NCBI RefSeq assembly: GCF_004028635.1
Contig: NZ_ML138678.1
Span: forward strand, 248,001-312,000
DNA: 64,000 bases
Source of the DNA: Streptomyces cyaneus
GTDB taxonomy: Bacteria > Actinomycetota > Actinomycetes > Streptomycetales > Streptomycetaceae
Reading direction: 5' to 3'
Below are positions 20,790 to 30,040 of the stretch, one piece after another. The position numbers and the translations under genes are program-made. Position 1 is the first letter of the stretch, and each line of letters starts with the position of its first letter. The notes below the pieces were generated by a model, which did not search any database, was not told the origin of the DNA, and saw nothing but the letters and a program-made list of their open reading frames with translations.

Positions 20790-22142
20790 GTGTCGTCGTC
20801 AGACCTGCTGTCCCGAGCCCTGTATGCCTCCGTCGATCCGCCTCTGCGGCCGCTCCCAGTGCCTGTCGCGGACCTTCTGCGCGCCCTCGACGCCCCACCG
20901 CGTCTTGCAGCGCATCTGCGTGCCGTGCACGATGTCGCGGTTCAGCTGGTCGACTGGGTGGAGCAGCGGTATCCCGAGCTCGGCGTCGACCGCGAGGCCG
21001 TGTTGTTCGGGGCGGCGACGCATGACATCGGCAAGGTGGTGCACGTCGCCGAGTTGTCGGGCGCCGGGTCGTCTCACGAAGAGGCGGGGAGGGAGCTGCT
21101 GTTGGCCCGCGGGTTCGGGCCGGAGCTCGCTCGGTTCGCCGGGACCCACGGCGCTTGGCAGGATCCCGCCGCGACCGTCGAGGATCTGCTGGTGAGTACG
21201 GCGGACAAGATCTGGAAGAACAAGCGCGTCCCGGACCTCGAAGACCTCGTCATCACCCGGCTGGTGCGAGCCACCGGCAGGGAGGGCTGGGCGGCGCGCC
21301 TCGCCGTCGACGAGCTGCTTGAGCGCATCGGTGACGGAGCCGACGGCCGACTGGCCTTCCAGGCCTCCTTCCCAGCGCCTGGCACCGGTCTCGTCGAAGG
21401 AGCGGAGCACCCGGTGGTCCGGTTCCTGCGCGAGATCGCCGCGGACGTCGGCATCGACGAACCTGAGCTGGAGCGCACCGTCTCCCCTGGCAATGTCGAC
21501 CTCTACGGGCTCAGGTGCCCGAACGTCGCTCTCGGGGACGCTCTGTGGCGGCGGCTGCGAGCGCTTCACCACGACACCGGGCTCTGGCCGTTCCTGAGTC
21601 TCTGGTCGCCGAACGAGTGGGAGTGGGAGGAGCAGCGGCATGCGCAGCCGCGGCCGGCCGACTCCGGAGTGCTGGCGCAGATCATCGCCTCCCAGGAGAA
21701 GACCGTCGTGGAGTCGGAGATGGGCGTGCTCACGCCGTATGCGCGGGGCGAGCTCTTCTCGCGGAAAATCGCCCATGCGCACCAGGGGATCTGGGTCTGT
21801 CTGATCGAGGCGGACCGGCCGTCCACGCTCCCTCAGCTCCTGCACGCGCCTCATACCCCCAACTGGGGCTCCGACGGACCGGTGCCGGAGCTCGGCTACG
21901 ACCAGCATCAGGCGGTGCTGCGGGAGTGGGAGATCCGCCATGGCGCGGTCGTCTACTACTTGGCGTGCCAGGACGCACTGGTACTGGAGGTCGAACGGCC
22001 GCCGACCGACCGCGCCGAGATCGCCCGCGTGGCGGTCGAGCACTACGCGTACTGCTTCGATCTGGACCAGTTGATCGGCGGCCCCACGGACGTCGCCGAA
22101 CGCCAAGTCCCCTCCAGGCACTGGTGCTTCTGGTGGGACTAG
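20790..22142 (+). CDS. HD-domain phosphohydrolase fused to DUF4253
   Basis: A 450-residue two-part protein. Residues about 40-190 form an HD domain with His47 in AVHDVAVQLV, the HD pair at 78-79 (AATHDIGKVVH) and a downstream STADKIWK; the segment ends with ERIGDGADGRLAFQ, where single-domain HD homologues usually end. From about residue 210 a second module leads to a DUF4253 domain (WPFLSLWSPNEWEWEE, LREWEIRHGAVVYYL, RVAVEHYAYCFD and the terminal WCFWWD). HD enzymes hydrolyse phosphate esters of nucleotides; DUF4253 has no known function. The read-through between modules is continuous with no stop codon or frameshift. It starts at GTG 20790. Confidence 0.8.
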   Translation: MSSSDLLSRALYASVDPPLRPLPVPVADLLRALDAPPRLAAHLRAVHDVAVQLVDWVEQRYPELGVDREAVLFGAATHDIGKVVHVAELSGAGSSHEEAGRELLLARGFGPELARFAGTHGAWQDPAATVEDLLVSTADKIWKNKRVPDLEDLVITRLVRATGREGWAARLAVDELLERIGDGADGRLAFQASFPAPGTGLVEGAEHPVVRFLREIAADVGIDEPELERTVSPGNVDLYGLRCPNVALGDALWRRLRALHHDTGLWPFLSLWSPNEWEWEEQRHAQPRPADSGVLAQIIASQEKTVVESEMGVLTPYARGELFSRKIAHAHQGIWVCLIEADRPSTLPQLLHAPHTPNWGSDGPVPELGYDQHQAVLREWEIRHGAVVYYLACQDALVLEVERPPTDRAEIARVAVEHYAYCFDLDQLIGGPTDVAERQVPSRHWCFWWD

Positions 22143-22180
22143 GCTCCGGCGCTCCGGCGCGCCTCAGAAGGCTGAGAAGG

Positions 22181-22194
22181 CTGAGACGTCTCAG
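22181..22194. terminator. palindrome between convergent HD-DUF4253 and mycosin genes
   Basis: CTGAGACGTCTCAG is a perfect 14-bp palindrome overlapping the mycosin stop codon, preceded by AGGCTGAGA repeated twice. It may act as a bidirectional terminator for the convergent pair. Confidence 0.35.
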
Positions 22195-23426
22195 AAGTCG
22201 TAGCGTTCGCGGCGGCCGCGCAGCACCACGACCGCCGCGATCAGCAGGAGGACGCCGGCGCCGCCCGCGAGTCCGGCGGTCCAACTCGTCGCGTCGTCAT
22301 CGGACTTGGCGGCATCGGGACCCGAGCCGAAGTACTCCTCGCCGTATGCCGCTGCCTGGAGGTTCTTCGGCTTGAGGGTCGCGGCCTTCTTGATGGCGGC
22401 CGCCGGGTCGATGAAGCCGTAGCCGCGGGAGTCGTCGCGGCCGTCGGCGGGGGCGTTGCGGGCCGTGTCCTCCAGGAGCTTCTTGATCTGGGCCGGGGTC
22501 AGGCCGGGGTGGGCGGCCTTGAGCAGGGCCACCGCTCCGGAGACGAAGGCGGCCGCGGCGCTCGTGCCCCAGCCCTCGTAGTACTTGTGGTCGGGGTCGG
22601 CGATGATGACGTCGTCGCCGGGGGCGCTGACCGTGGCGTACCAGCGGCGGGTGGAGAACGAGGCGCGGGTGCCGTAGCGGTCCACGGCGGTCGCGGCGAT
22701 GACGCCCGGGTAGGCGGCCGGGTAGGAGATGTGGTCGCCCTTCTCGCCGCCGTTGCCGGCCGAGGCGACGACGACGGTGCCCTTCTTCAGGGCGTACTGG
22801 ACGGCCTCGTCCTCGCCCGCTTCGGGGTGGGCGGACTTGGAGTCGTCGCCGAGGGAGAGGTTGATGACGTCGGCGCCGTGGTCGGCGGCCCAGCGGATGC
22901 CGTCGGCGAGGGCGTTGCCGCGGGTGCTGCGGGCCTTGGCGCGGGCCGGGTCGCCGTCCTCGAGGATGACGCGGACGGGGAGGATCTTGGCCTCGGGGGC
23001 GATGCCCATGACGCCGTCGCCATTGCCGGCGCCGTGTCCGTGGCCGGCGATGATGCCCGCCATCGCCGTGCCGTGCCGGGCCCAGGCGCGGTCGCCGGGC
23101 TCGGCCCCGAAACCGACCATGTCCTTGCCGTCGAGCACGTTGCCGGCCAGGTCGGGGTGGTCGGGCTCGACGCCGGTGTCGAGGACGGCGACGGTGACGC
23201 CCTTGCCCTTGGTCGTCTGCCAGACCTCCTGGGTGTGCATGGCGTCCAGGGCCCACTGCCGGGCACGTATGGAGTCGGCGTGCGCGGCGGTGGGCGGCAG
23301 GAGCGCAAGACAGGCGCCGAGGAGGACGGCGAGGGGGCCGGTACGCCGGGTCAGGACGGTCTTGACGGGGCCGCTTCCGGTGCTGGTCGCGGTGGTGGTC
23401 GCCGCGCTGCTCGGGCCGGTGTTCAT
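22191..23426 (-). CDS. mycosin-type subtilisin serine protease (type VII secretion-associated)
   Basis: A 411-residue S8 protease. It has an N-terminal signal (TGPLAVLLGACLALLPPTAA), catalytic D83 (VAVLDTGVEPDH), H118 (ARHGTAMAGIIAG), oxyanion N225 (ASAGNGGEKG) and S289 (GWGTSAAAAFVSGAV), then a C-terminal transmembrane helix and a short basic tail (RGRRERYDF). Secretion signal, subtilase domain and C-terminal anchor are the mycosin (MycP) layout, which places the protease on the outer face of the membrane. Its ATG overlaps the stop of the preceding gene (ATGA), so the two are translationally coupled. No ESX core gene is in the window. Confidence 0.9.
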   Translation of the reverse strand: MNTGPSSAATTTATSTGSGPVKTVLTRRTGPLAVLLGACLALLPPTAAHADSIRARQWALDAMHTQEVWQTTKGKGVTVAVLDTGVEPDHPDLAGNVLDGKDMVGFGAEPGDRAWARHGTAMAGIIAGHGHGAGNGDGVMGIAPEAKILPVRVILEDGDPARAKARSTRGNALADGIRWAADHGADVINLSLGDDSKSAHPEAGEDEAVQYALKKGTVVVASAGNGGEKGDHISYPAAYPGVIAATAVDRYGTRASFSTRRWYATVSAPGDDVIIADPDHKYYEGWGTSAAAAFVSGAVALLKAAHPGLTPAQIKKLLEDTARNAPADGRDDSRGYGFIDPAAAIKKAATLKPKNLQAAAYGEEYFGSGPDAAKSDDDATSWTAGLAGGAGVLLLIAAVVVLRGRRERYDF

Positions 23427-25411
23427 GACGACTGCTCCGTGGACGGGCTGACGTTCTTGCGCAGGGCGCGTTCGATACGGTCGGCGAGGCCCTGTGCCTC
23501 GTGGCCGAGGCCGGCCTGGGCCACGTCCGTGGTGGCGCCGGACTGCATGGCCTCCTCGGCGGGCTCGGGCTCGTCGACCGTGCGGTCGTCGGCCCAGCCG
23601 GAGACGGCGTAGACGACGACCGGTGCGTCGGTGAGGACGGAGACGGTCCACGAGGCGCGCTGTTCGTCGCCGAATCCGGCGGCCAGGGTGCCCTTGGCTC
23701 CGTAGGGACGCGGCATGAGGTCGGTGCGGCGGTCGAGGCCCTGTTTGGTGAACTCGGTGTCGAGCGCGCGCATCGCAGCGGCGTCGGCCTTGGTGAAGAG
23801 CAGGCCGACGGTGGTGACGTAGCTCTGGGTGGCGTCGATGTAGGTGGCGCGCAGGAGGCGCTCGCAGCCGACGGGGGCGAGGGCCTTGCGCAGAAGCGGG
23901 TCGAAGGCGTTCGCACAGCCGGTGTCCGGGGCCACGGCGATCCGCGTCCAGGTCCGGTCGGCGCCGCCGGGTCCGGCGCCCTGCCCGAGCACCGTCGGCG
24001 GGAACAGCTTGTCGACGGGGACGCTGTGCCACAGGCTCCCGGCCGCGGCGAAGGTGTCCTGAGCGCCGCCGTCGCCCGGCTCACCGATCAGCCAACTGCC
24101 GGTCACGGCCCCGCCGATGAGGCCCAGTCCGAGCACGACACAGGCGGCGGCCATGGCGACCCTGGGCCTGATCCGCACGCCGAGGGGCCGCGATCGCGCC
24201 TGCTCGTCGTACCCCTCGGGCTCCCCGAACGACACGACCGGGCGCCGCGACCCCGGTGCCCCACCCGGCGACATGGGGGCGCTCCAGGAGAGGGACGGGT
24301 CCGGGGAGAACGCGGCGGTGCCGTGGGTGTTCGTGGTGTGGCCGTGGCCGGTCGTGGCGCCGGTTGGGGCGTGGCCGGTCGTGGCGTGCTGCGCGGCGTG
24401 GGTGGGCCCGGCGGGGGCCGAGGCCGCGTACCCCCGGCCCGCTGATCCGTCTCCGGCCGACGGCTCCGGGGTGGGACGCAGTGGAGGCAGGGGGGCGGAA
24501 GCGGCGGGGCGAGCGGGCTCGGCCGGCGTGGCGCCGGGGCGGGTGCCCGGCTTCGAGGGCATGCCTACGGAACCCTGCGCGGGTCCGGCGCCCGGCTGAC
24601 GAGAGGCGCCTGCGCGGCCCCGTGCTGAGGATGGGGCGTTGTCGGCCGCAGGGATCGGCCGGAGGCGGAACGTGGTCTCCGCGGCGGTCTCGGCGGGGGC
24701 GCCCGTGCGACGTGGCGTCGAGGGACGGTCGGCCGGGCGGGGCGGTGTGCCATCGGGCGCGGCCTGTCCGGCGCCCTCCTGGCGCAACGATCCGCCACTG
24801 TCCCGACGCCCTTCACCGGCGTCGGCACGGCCTGCCGTCGGCGGCGTATCCGGGAAGCGCGCCGAGGCGCGGGGTGGGGGCGGGGACGTGGGGGCGGCGT
24901 CTGTGGGTGCCGGGGTGTGGTGCGAGGTGGCGGATGCGGGGCCGGTGGAGCCCGTGCGGCCGGTTCCGTCGCCGTGCGGGGGCGACGAAGGGACACCTGA
25001 GCCCTCTGTGCCCGTCGACCCGGCGAGGCCGCTGTCGGCGAGGCCGCTGCTCCGAGGCGGCGGCACGGCGGCTTCGCCGCGTACCGGCACAGGACCAGCC
25101 GAGCCCGGCCTCATGCCGACACCACCACGCACCGCACCCTCCGGCACCGAGCCCGACCCACCGTGTCCCGGCCCTTGCGACCCCGAGACCGGTCCACCGC
25201 CGACACCGCCAGGCACCGATCCCTCCGTTCGCGAACCCTCGCCGGTCGCCCGTGTGGCCGGTGTGCCCAGGATCGTCTGCTCGCCCTGCGGGTCGCCGGG
25301 TGTCGGCGGCTGGGCGGGTCTCGGCGGTGTGGTCGGGCGGGGTGGGGCGGTGGGCGGTGGGGGTGCCGTGGGGCGTGGGGGGACGGGGGCGCGGCGCGCT
25401 TCCGTGCTCAT
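23423..25411 (-). CDS. proline-rich single-pass membrane protein paired with mycosin
   Basis: A 662-residue protein. Residues 1-405 are low-complexity, rich in Pro, Gly, Ser, Thr and Ala (APVPPRPTAPPPPTAPPRPT at the start). One transmembrane helix spans about 418-438, and about 220 extracellular residues follow with two Cys (DTGCANAF, PVGCERLL) that could form a disulfide. The extracellular part recurs next to mycosins in Streptomyces and looks like a substrate- or peptidoglycan-binding partner, but it has no named domain I can identify. It overlaps the protease gene by four bases and is upstream of it in a two-gene operon. Confidence 0.75.
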   Translation of the reverse strand: MSTEARRAPVPPRPTAPPPPTAPPRPTTPPRPAQPPTPGDPQGEQTILGTPATRATGEGSRTEGSVPGGVGGGPVSGSQGPGHGGSGSVPEGAVRGGVGMRPGSAGPVPVRGEAAVPPPRSSGLADSGLAGSTGTEGSGVPSSPPHGDGTGRTGSTGPASATSHHTPAPTDAAPTSPPPPRASARFPDTPPTAGRADAGEGRRDSGGSLRQEGAGQAAPDGTPPRPADRPSTPRRTGAPAETAAETTFRLRPIPAADNAPSSARGRAGASRQPGAGPAQGSVGMPSKPGTRPGATPAEPARPAASAPLPPLRPTPEPSAGDGSAGRGYAASAPAGPTHAAQHATTGHAPTGATTGHGHTTNTHGTAAFSPDPSLSWSAPMSPGGAPGSRRPVVSFGEPEGYDEQARSRPLGVRIRPRVAMAAACVVLGLGLIGGAVTGSWLIGEPGDGGAQDTFAAAGSLWHSVPVDKLFPPTVLGQGAGPGGADRTWTRIAVAPDTGCANAFDPLLRKALAPVGCERLLRATYIDATQSYVTTVGLLFTKADAAAMRALDTEFTKQGLDRRTDLMPRPYGAKGTLAAGFGDEQRASWTVSVLTDAPVVVYAVSGWADDRTVDEPEPAEEAMQSGATTDVAQAGLGHEAQGLADRIERALRKNVSPSTEQSS

Positions 25412-25685
25412 GCACCCCCCGTTTCCTCGTGCCCGGGCCCACCCTCACGCAGGCCTTCGTCGCGTTGTCCGTCTGCCCGGCGCGGACTCGTCCGACCAGG
25501 CACGCATACCCGCACGGGCGGGGCGTCATCCCGGCGCGGTCGTGCGGCCGGGGCGTTCCCCACACATGCGTGCGCGTCACTCTACGGGTTGATCCTGGGC
25601 GAACGGGAACCAGTCCGGGACCCCGTATGCATCTGCCCGGAACATCCCCCTACCCTGCGGTAATCCTGCATGGCAGGCTTCGTTC

Positions 25686-26888
25686 ATGACTGCGCGCGCC
25701 GCCGACCGGGCCCGTTACGACCGGGCCACCGCCCATCTCGACGCCCCTCTCGCGATCGTGGACCTGGACGCCTTCGACGCCAACGCGGACGACCTCGTCC
25801 GCCGGGCCGGAGGAAAGCCGATCCGTGTCGCCAGCAAGTCCGTACGCTGCCGTGCCCTGCTGGAACGGGTGCTCGCGAAGGACGGATTCGCGGGGATCAT
25901 GTCCTTCACGCTCGCCGAGTCCCTGTGGCTGGCGCGGTCCGGGTTCGACGACGTTCTCCTCGCCTATCCGTCCGCCGACCGTGCCGGATTCGCCGAGCTG
26001 ACCAATGATCCCAAGCTCGCCTCCGCCGTCACCGTGATGATCGACGATCCGGCGCAGCTCCGGCTGATCGACGAGTCCCGGGACGGGGGGCGTGAAGTCG
26101 TGCGGGTCTGCCTGGAGTTGGACACCTCGCTGAAGCTGCTCGGCGGGCGCGTGCGGGTCGGTGCCCGGCGTTCGCCGCTGCACTCCCCCGCGCAGGTCGC
26201 CGACATGGCTCGGGTCGTCGCCCGGCGGCCCGGGTTCGAGGTGGTCGGGATCATGGCGTACGAGGGGCACATCGCCGGGGTCGGGGACGCCCTGGCGGGG
26301 CGGCCGCTGCGGTCGCGTGCCGTGCGGCTGATGCAGGCCACCGCGCGCCGGGAACTCGCCGAGCGGCGGGCCGCTGTGGTGCGGGCGGTGCGGAGCGTGG
26401 TGCCGGGGCTTCAGTTCGTCAACGGCGGCGGGACCGGCAGTGTGCAGCACACCGCCGCCGAGGACTCCGTCACCGAGATCGGGGCCGGGTCGGGGCTGTA
26501 TGTGCCGCGGCTGTTCGACAACTACACGTCCTTCAGCGGGCGTCCGGCCGCGCTGTTCGCCCAGCCGGTCGTGCGCCGACCGGGGGTCGGGGTGGTGACC
26601 GTCCTCGGCGGTGGATATCCGGCCTCGGGTGCGGCCGGGCCCGACCGGCTGCCGGTGCCGTATCTGCCGGAGGGGCTGCGGTACGACCCCCAGGAGGGGC
26701 CCGGCGAGGTGCAGACGCCGCTGCTCGGCTCCCCCGCCGACGATCTGCTGCTCGGCGACAAGGTGTGGTTCCGGCACGCCAAGGCGGGTGAGCTGTGCGA
26801 GCGGTTCGAGAAGCTCCACCTCGTCGAGGGGGACTCGGTGACGGCCACCGTGCCGACGTATCGGGGTGAGGGACACACCTTCCTGTAG
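25686..26888 (+). CDS. amino acid deaminase/aldolase, D-threonine aldolase-like (PLP)
   Basis: A 400-residue fold-type III PLP enzyme. The N-terminal alanine-racemase-like barrel starts APLAIVDLDAFDANADDLVR with the PLP lysine in RVASKSVRCRAL, and the C-terminal beta domain (about 290-400) has GVVTVLGGGYPASG and GDKVWFRHAKAGE, whose His helps bind the divalent metal. Homologues cleave D-threonine-type beta-hydroxy amino acids or deaminate D-amino acids. The substrate here is not known. The gene is monocistronic and divergent from the proline-rich protein gene. Confidence 0.85.
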   Translation: MTARAADRARYDRATAHLDAPLAIVDLDAFDANADDLVRRAGGKPIRVASKSVRCRALLERVLAKDGFAGIMSFTLAESLWLARSGFDDVLLAYPSADRAGFAELTNDPKLASAVTVMIDDPAQLRLIDESRDGGREVVRVCLELDTSLKLLGGRVRVGARRSPLHSPAQVADMARVVARRPGFEVVGIMAYEGHIAGVGDALAGRPLRSRAVRLMQATARRELAERRAAVVRAVRSVVPGLQFVNGGGTGSVQHTAAEDSVTEIGAGSGLYVPRLFDNYTSFSGRPAALFAQPVVRRPGVGVVTVLGGGYPASGAAGPDRLPVPYLPEGLRYDPQEGPGEVQTPLLGSPADDLLLGDKVWFRHAKAGELCERFEKLHLVEGDSVTATVPTYRGEGHTFL

Positions 26889-26923
26889 CCCAGTCCGTCC
26901 CGTCTCTCAGTCCGTCCCCTCGC

Positions 26924-27844
26924 TCAGTCCGTCGCGGGCCGGATGCCCTGCGTGAAGCGGTCCATGTCGGCCAGTGGCGGCCCGTCCTCGCCCGCGTCGA
27001 AGACGTAGCGGACGAGGACGGGTGCCTCGGTGCCGACGGGGGACGCGAAGGCGAGGGACTGGACGTACCCGCCCGGTCCCTCGGCGGTTTTGACCCGCCA
27101 GCGCACGAAGTAGCCGGTGCGGCCGGCCACCTCGACCGGGCCGGATTTGACGACCTGGTGGGACTCGATGCCGCCGAAGGGGCGCCGGCCGACGCGGTCG
27201 CGGTCGTAGGCCTCGTCGGCCGCCTGCTGGATGTCCGCCTTGGCGAGGGCCTCGGGGGACGTCTCGCCGTTCTGGGTCGCCGTGCGGGAGATGACCTTGC
27301 CGTGCCGGCAGAAGCCGAAGTCGTCGCCGGGGCAGTCGTAGGTGCCGTCCGTGGACATGAGGACGTCGGGCTCGCTGAAGGTCTGCGGTCTGACCCAGCC
27401 GTCGAGCAACGGCAGGGTGATGCCGTTGAGCTGGTCCTCCACGACGGCCGGGTCGTCGGCGGAGGGCTCGGAGGTGGACGCCGACGGGGTGGGCGTGGGG
27501 GTGTCGGTGGCCGGCTCACGGGGCTCGGGCTCCGAGGTCGCGAGCGTCGGCGCGGTGTTCACCTCCGTACCCCCGTCGTCCTTGCCGAGCACCATCGCGC
27601 CCGTGACGATCGCGGTGACCAGGACGGCTCCGGCGGCGGTGAGGGCGATGACCCTGGACCGCTGCGCGGCGACATCACCGGCGGACGACGGGCCGGGCAG
27701 CGGCGGGCCGGGCGGCAGCGGCACCGGCGGTCCCGGAACCTCGGGAGCGCGCCGGTGCTCGGTCCAGGCCGTACCGTCCCACCAGCGCTCCAGATGCGGG
27801 GCCTTGGGGTCGCGGTACCAGCCGGGCGAGGGTGTCATGCTCAT
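26924..27844 (-). CDS. DUF2510 domain membrane protein
   Basis: A 306-residue protein. Residues about 5-30 are the DUF2510 motif (PGWYRDPKAPHLERWWDGTA, then WTEH), a short aromatic module often found at the N terminus of actinobacterial membrane proteins. A Pro-rich segment, one transmembrane helix (about 68-88), a Thr/Ser/Pro spacer and an extracellular domain (about 135-306) with two Cys near GTYDCPGDDFGFCRHG follow. The start is ATG 27844 with a second ATG six bases later. The function is unknown. Confidence 0.78.
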   Translation of the reverse strand: MSMTPSPGWYRDPKAPHLERWWDGTAWTEHRRAPEVPGPPVPLPPGPPLPGPSSAGDVAAQRSRVIALTAAGAVLVTAIVTGAMVLGKDDGGTEVNTAPTLATSEPEPREPATDTPTPTPSASTSEPSADDPAVVEDQLNGITLPLLDGWVRPQTFSEPDVLMSTDGTYDCPGDDFGFCRHGKVISRTATQNGETSPEALAKADIQQAADEAYDRDRVGRRPFGGIESHQVVKSGPVEVAGRTGYFVRWRVKTAEGPGGYVQSLAFASPVGTEAPVLVRYVFDAGEDGPPLADMDRFTQGIRPATD

Positions 27845-27864
27845 CCCGGCCACTGTAGGGCGGC

Positions 27865-28656
27865 CTACAGCGGCGTGACGTACGCCCCCGAGATTCCGCC
27901 GTCGACCAGGAAGTCGGTGGCGTTCACGAAGGAGGAGTCGTCGCTGGCCAGGAAGGCGACGGCGGCGGCGATCTCCTCGGCCTCGGCGAAACGGCCGACC
28001 GGGATGTGGACGAGGCGGCGCGCGGCGCGCTCCGGGTCCTTGGCGAACAGCTCCTGGAGGAGGGGAGTGTTGACCGGTCCCGGGCACAGGGCGTTGACCC
28101 GGATGCCGTCGCGGGCGAACTGCACGCCCAGTTCGCGGGACATGGCCAGCACGCCGCCCTTGGAGGCCGTGTACGAGATCTGCGAGGTCGCGGCGCCCAT
28201 CCGGGCCACGAAGGACGCCGTGTTGATGATGGAGCCCTTGCCCTGCTGCCGCATGTAGGGGATGGCTGCCTTGCAGCACAGGTAGACGGAGGTGAGGTTG
28301 ACCTCCTGGACGCGCTTCCAGGCCTCCAGGCCGGTCTCCAGGATGGAGTCGTCGTCGGGCGGCGAGATGCCGGCGTTGTTGAAGGCGATGTCGACGCTGC
28401 CGTAGGTGTCGTACGCCGTCTTGAACAGCGCCTCGACCTGCTCGGGGTCGGTGACGTCGACCTTGACGAAGATCCCGCCGGTTTCCTCGGCGGCCGCCTT
28501 GCCGCGCTGCTCGTCGACGTCGCCGCAGACGACGTGGGCGCCCTCGGAGGCGAGACGGCGGGCGGTGGCGAGGCCGATGCCGCTGCCGGCACCGGTGATG
28601 ACAGCCGTACGGCCCACCAGGCGGCGGCAGATGGTTCCCTCGGTGTTGTCGGTCAT
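27865..28656 (-). CDS. SDR family oxidoreductase (candidate gamma-glutamylethanolamide alcohol dehydrogenase)
   Basis: A 263-residue classical short-chain dehydrogenase with the NAD(P)-binding TGAGSGIG, the NNAG motif and the catalytic Ser-Tyr-Lys (SFVARMGAATSQISYTASKG). Acidic GDVDEQRG after strand 2 favours NAD. It ends eight bases after the aldehyde dehydrogenase gene and belongs to the same operon. In a gamma-glutamylation route it would oxidise the alcohol of gamma-glutamylethanolamide to the aldehyde, the substrate for the next gene. That role is inferred from context; the family covers many alcohols. Confidence 0.85.
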   Translation of the reverse strand: MTDNTEGTICRRLVGRTAVITGAGSGIGLATARRLASEGAHVVCGDVDEQRGKAAAEETGGIFVKVDVTDPEQVEALFKTAYDTYGSVDIAFNNAGISPPDDDSILETGLEAWKRVQEVNLTSVYLCCKAAIPYMRQQGKGSIINTASFVARMGAATSQISYTASKGGVLAMSRELGVQFARDGIRVNALCPGPVNTPLLQELFAKDPERAARRLVHIPVGRFAEAEEIAAAVAFLASDDSSFVNATDFLVDGGISGAYVTPL

Positions 28657-28663
28657 GAGCGGC

Positions 28664-30040
28664 TCAGGCCTCCGTGCTGATGAAGACGTTCTTGGTTTCG
28701 GTGAAGGCGGTCAGGGCGTCCGGACCCAGCTCGCGGCCGATGCCGGACTGCTTGAAGCCGCCGAAGGGGGTCCAGTAGCGGACGCTGGAGTGGGAGTTGA
28801 CGGACAGGTTGCCGGCCCGGACCGCCTGGGAGACGCGCAGGGCGCGGCCGACGTCACGGGTCCAGATGGAGCCGGAGAGGCCGTAGTCGGTGGCGTTGGC
28901 GAGGGTCACGGCCTCCGCCTCGTCCTCGAAGGGGAGCACTACGGCGACCGGGCCGAAGACCTCCTCGACGGCCACGCGCGCGTGCGGGTCGACGCCGGTG
29001 AGGACGGTGGGCGGGAACCAGAAGCCGGGGCCTTCGGGGGCCTTGCCCCGGATGCCGTCGGCGCCCGAGTCGACGTACGAACGCACCCGGTCCAGCTGGG
29101 CCTTGGAGATCAGTGGGCCCATGTCGGTCTTCTCGTCGGCCGGGTCGCCGACCGTCACCGCCTCGATCGCCGGGCTCAGCAGCTCCAGGAACCGGTCGTA
29201 GGCGGAGCGCTGGACGAGGATGCGGGTGCGGGCACAGCAGTCCTGGCCGGAGTTGTCGAGGAAGGACATGGGGGTGGCGGCCGCGGCGGCTTCGAGGTCG
29301 GCGTCGGCGAAGACGATGTTGGGGCTCTTGCCGCCGAGTTCGAGGGTGACGCGCTTGAGGAGCGCCGAGCCCTTCACCAACACCTGTTTGCCCACGGTCG
29401 TTGACCCCGTGAAGACGATCTTCGCGACGCCCGGGTGCTCGACGAGGGCGTTCCCCGCGACGGGACCATGGCCGGGCAGCACCTGGAACAGGCCCTCCGG
29501 AAGCCCGGCCTCCAGGGCGAGTTCGGCCAGGCGCAGGGCGGTCAGCGGGGTCGTCTCGGCGGGCTTGAGGAGGACGGCGTTGCCCGCCGCCAGCGCCGGA
29601 GCCGTGCCCCAGGCCGCGATCGGCATCGGGAAGTTCCAGGGGGCGATCACGCCCACGACGCCCAGCGGTTCGAGGATCGTCACGTCCAGGCCGCCGGGGA
29701 CCGGGATCTGACGTCCGGTCAGCCGCTCCACTCCCCCGGCCGCGTAGTCGAGCAGATCGCGGACGTTGCTCGCCTCCCAGCGGGCGTTGCCGACGGTGTG
29801 CCCGGCCTCGCGGACCTCCAACTGGGCGAGTTCTTCGATGTGTTCGTCGACCTTGACCGCGAAGCGGCGCAGCAGCCGGGCGCGTTCGCCGGGGGCGAGT
29901 GCGGCCCAACGGACCTGGGCGCGCGTCGCGCGTACGACCGCTGCGTCCACGTCGGCCGCGGTGGCGGCCGGGACGGTGGCGACGACCTCTTCGGTGGCCG
30001 GATCGAGTACTTGGAGCTGGTCGGACAAGAAGGGCCTCAC
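28664..30040 (-). CDS. NAD(P)-dependent aldehyde dehydrogenase
   Basis: A 458-residue ALDH. The catalytic Cys lies in NSGQDCCARTRI, the general base Glu in LELGGKSPNI, and NAD-binding GSTTVGKQV is present; GVVGVIAPWNFPMPI is the N-terminal family signature and FGGFKQSGIGRELG the C-terminal one. It starts at GTG 30040, which overlaps the GS-like stop (GTGA), with a TTG at 30028 as an alternative. Homologues at this position oxidise gamma-glutamyl or other amino-aldehydes to acids. It sits in the operon with GlnA4-like and SDR genes, so gamma-glutamylglycine is a plausible product. Confidence 0.88.
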   Translation of the reverse strand: MRPFLSDQLQVLDPATEEVVATVPAATAADVDAAVVRATRAQVRWAALAPGERARLLRRFAVKVDEHIEELAQLEVREAGHTVGNARWEASNVRDLLDYAAGGVERLTGRQIPVPGGLDVTILEPLGVVGVIAPWNFPMPIAAWGTAPALAAGNAVLLKPAETTPLTALRLAELALEAGLPEGLFQVLPGHGPVAGNALVEHPGVAKIVFTGSTTVGKQVLVKGSALLKRVTLELGGKSPNIVFADADLEAAAAATPMSFLDNSGQDCCARTRILVQRSAYDRFLELLSPAIEAVTVGDPADEKTDMGPLISKAQLDRVRSYVDSGADGIRGKAPEGPGFWFPPTVLTGVDPHARVAVEEVFGPVAVVLPFEDEAEAVTLANATDYGLSGSIWTRDVGRALRVSQAVRAGNLSVNSHSSVRYWTPFGGFKQSGIGRELGPDALTAFTETKNVFISTEA

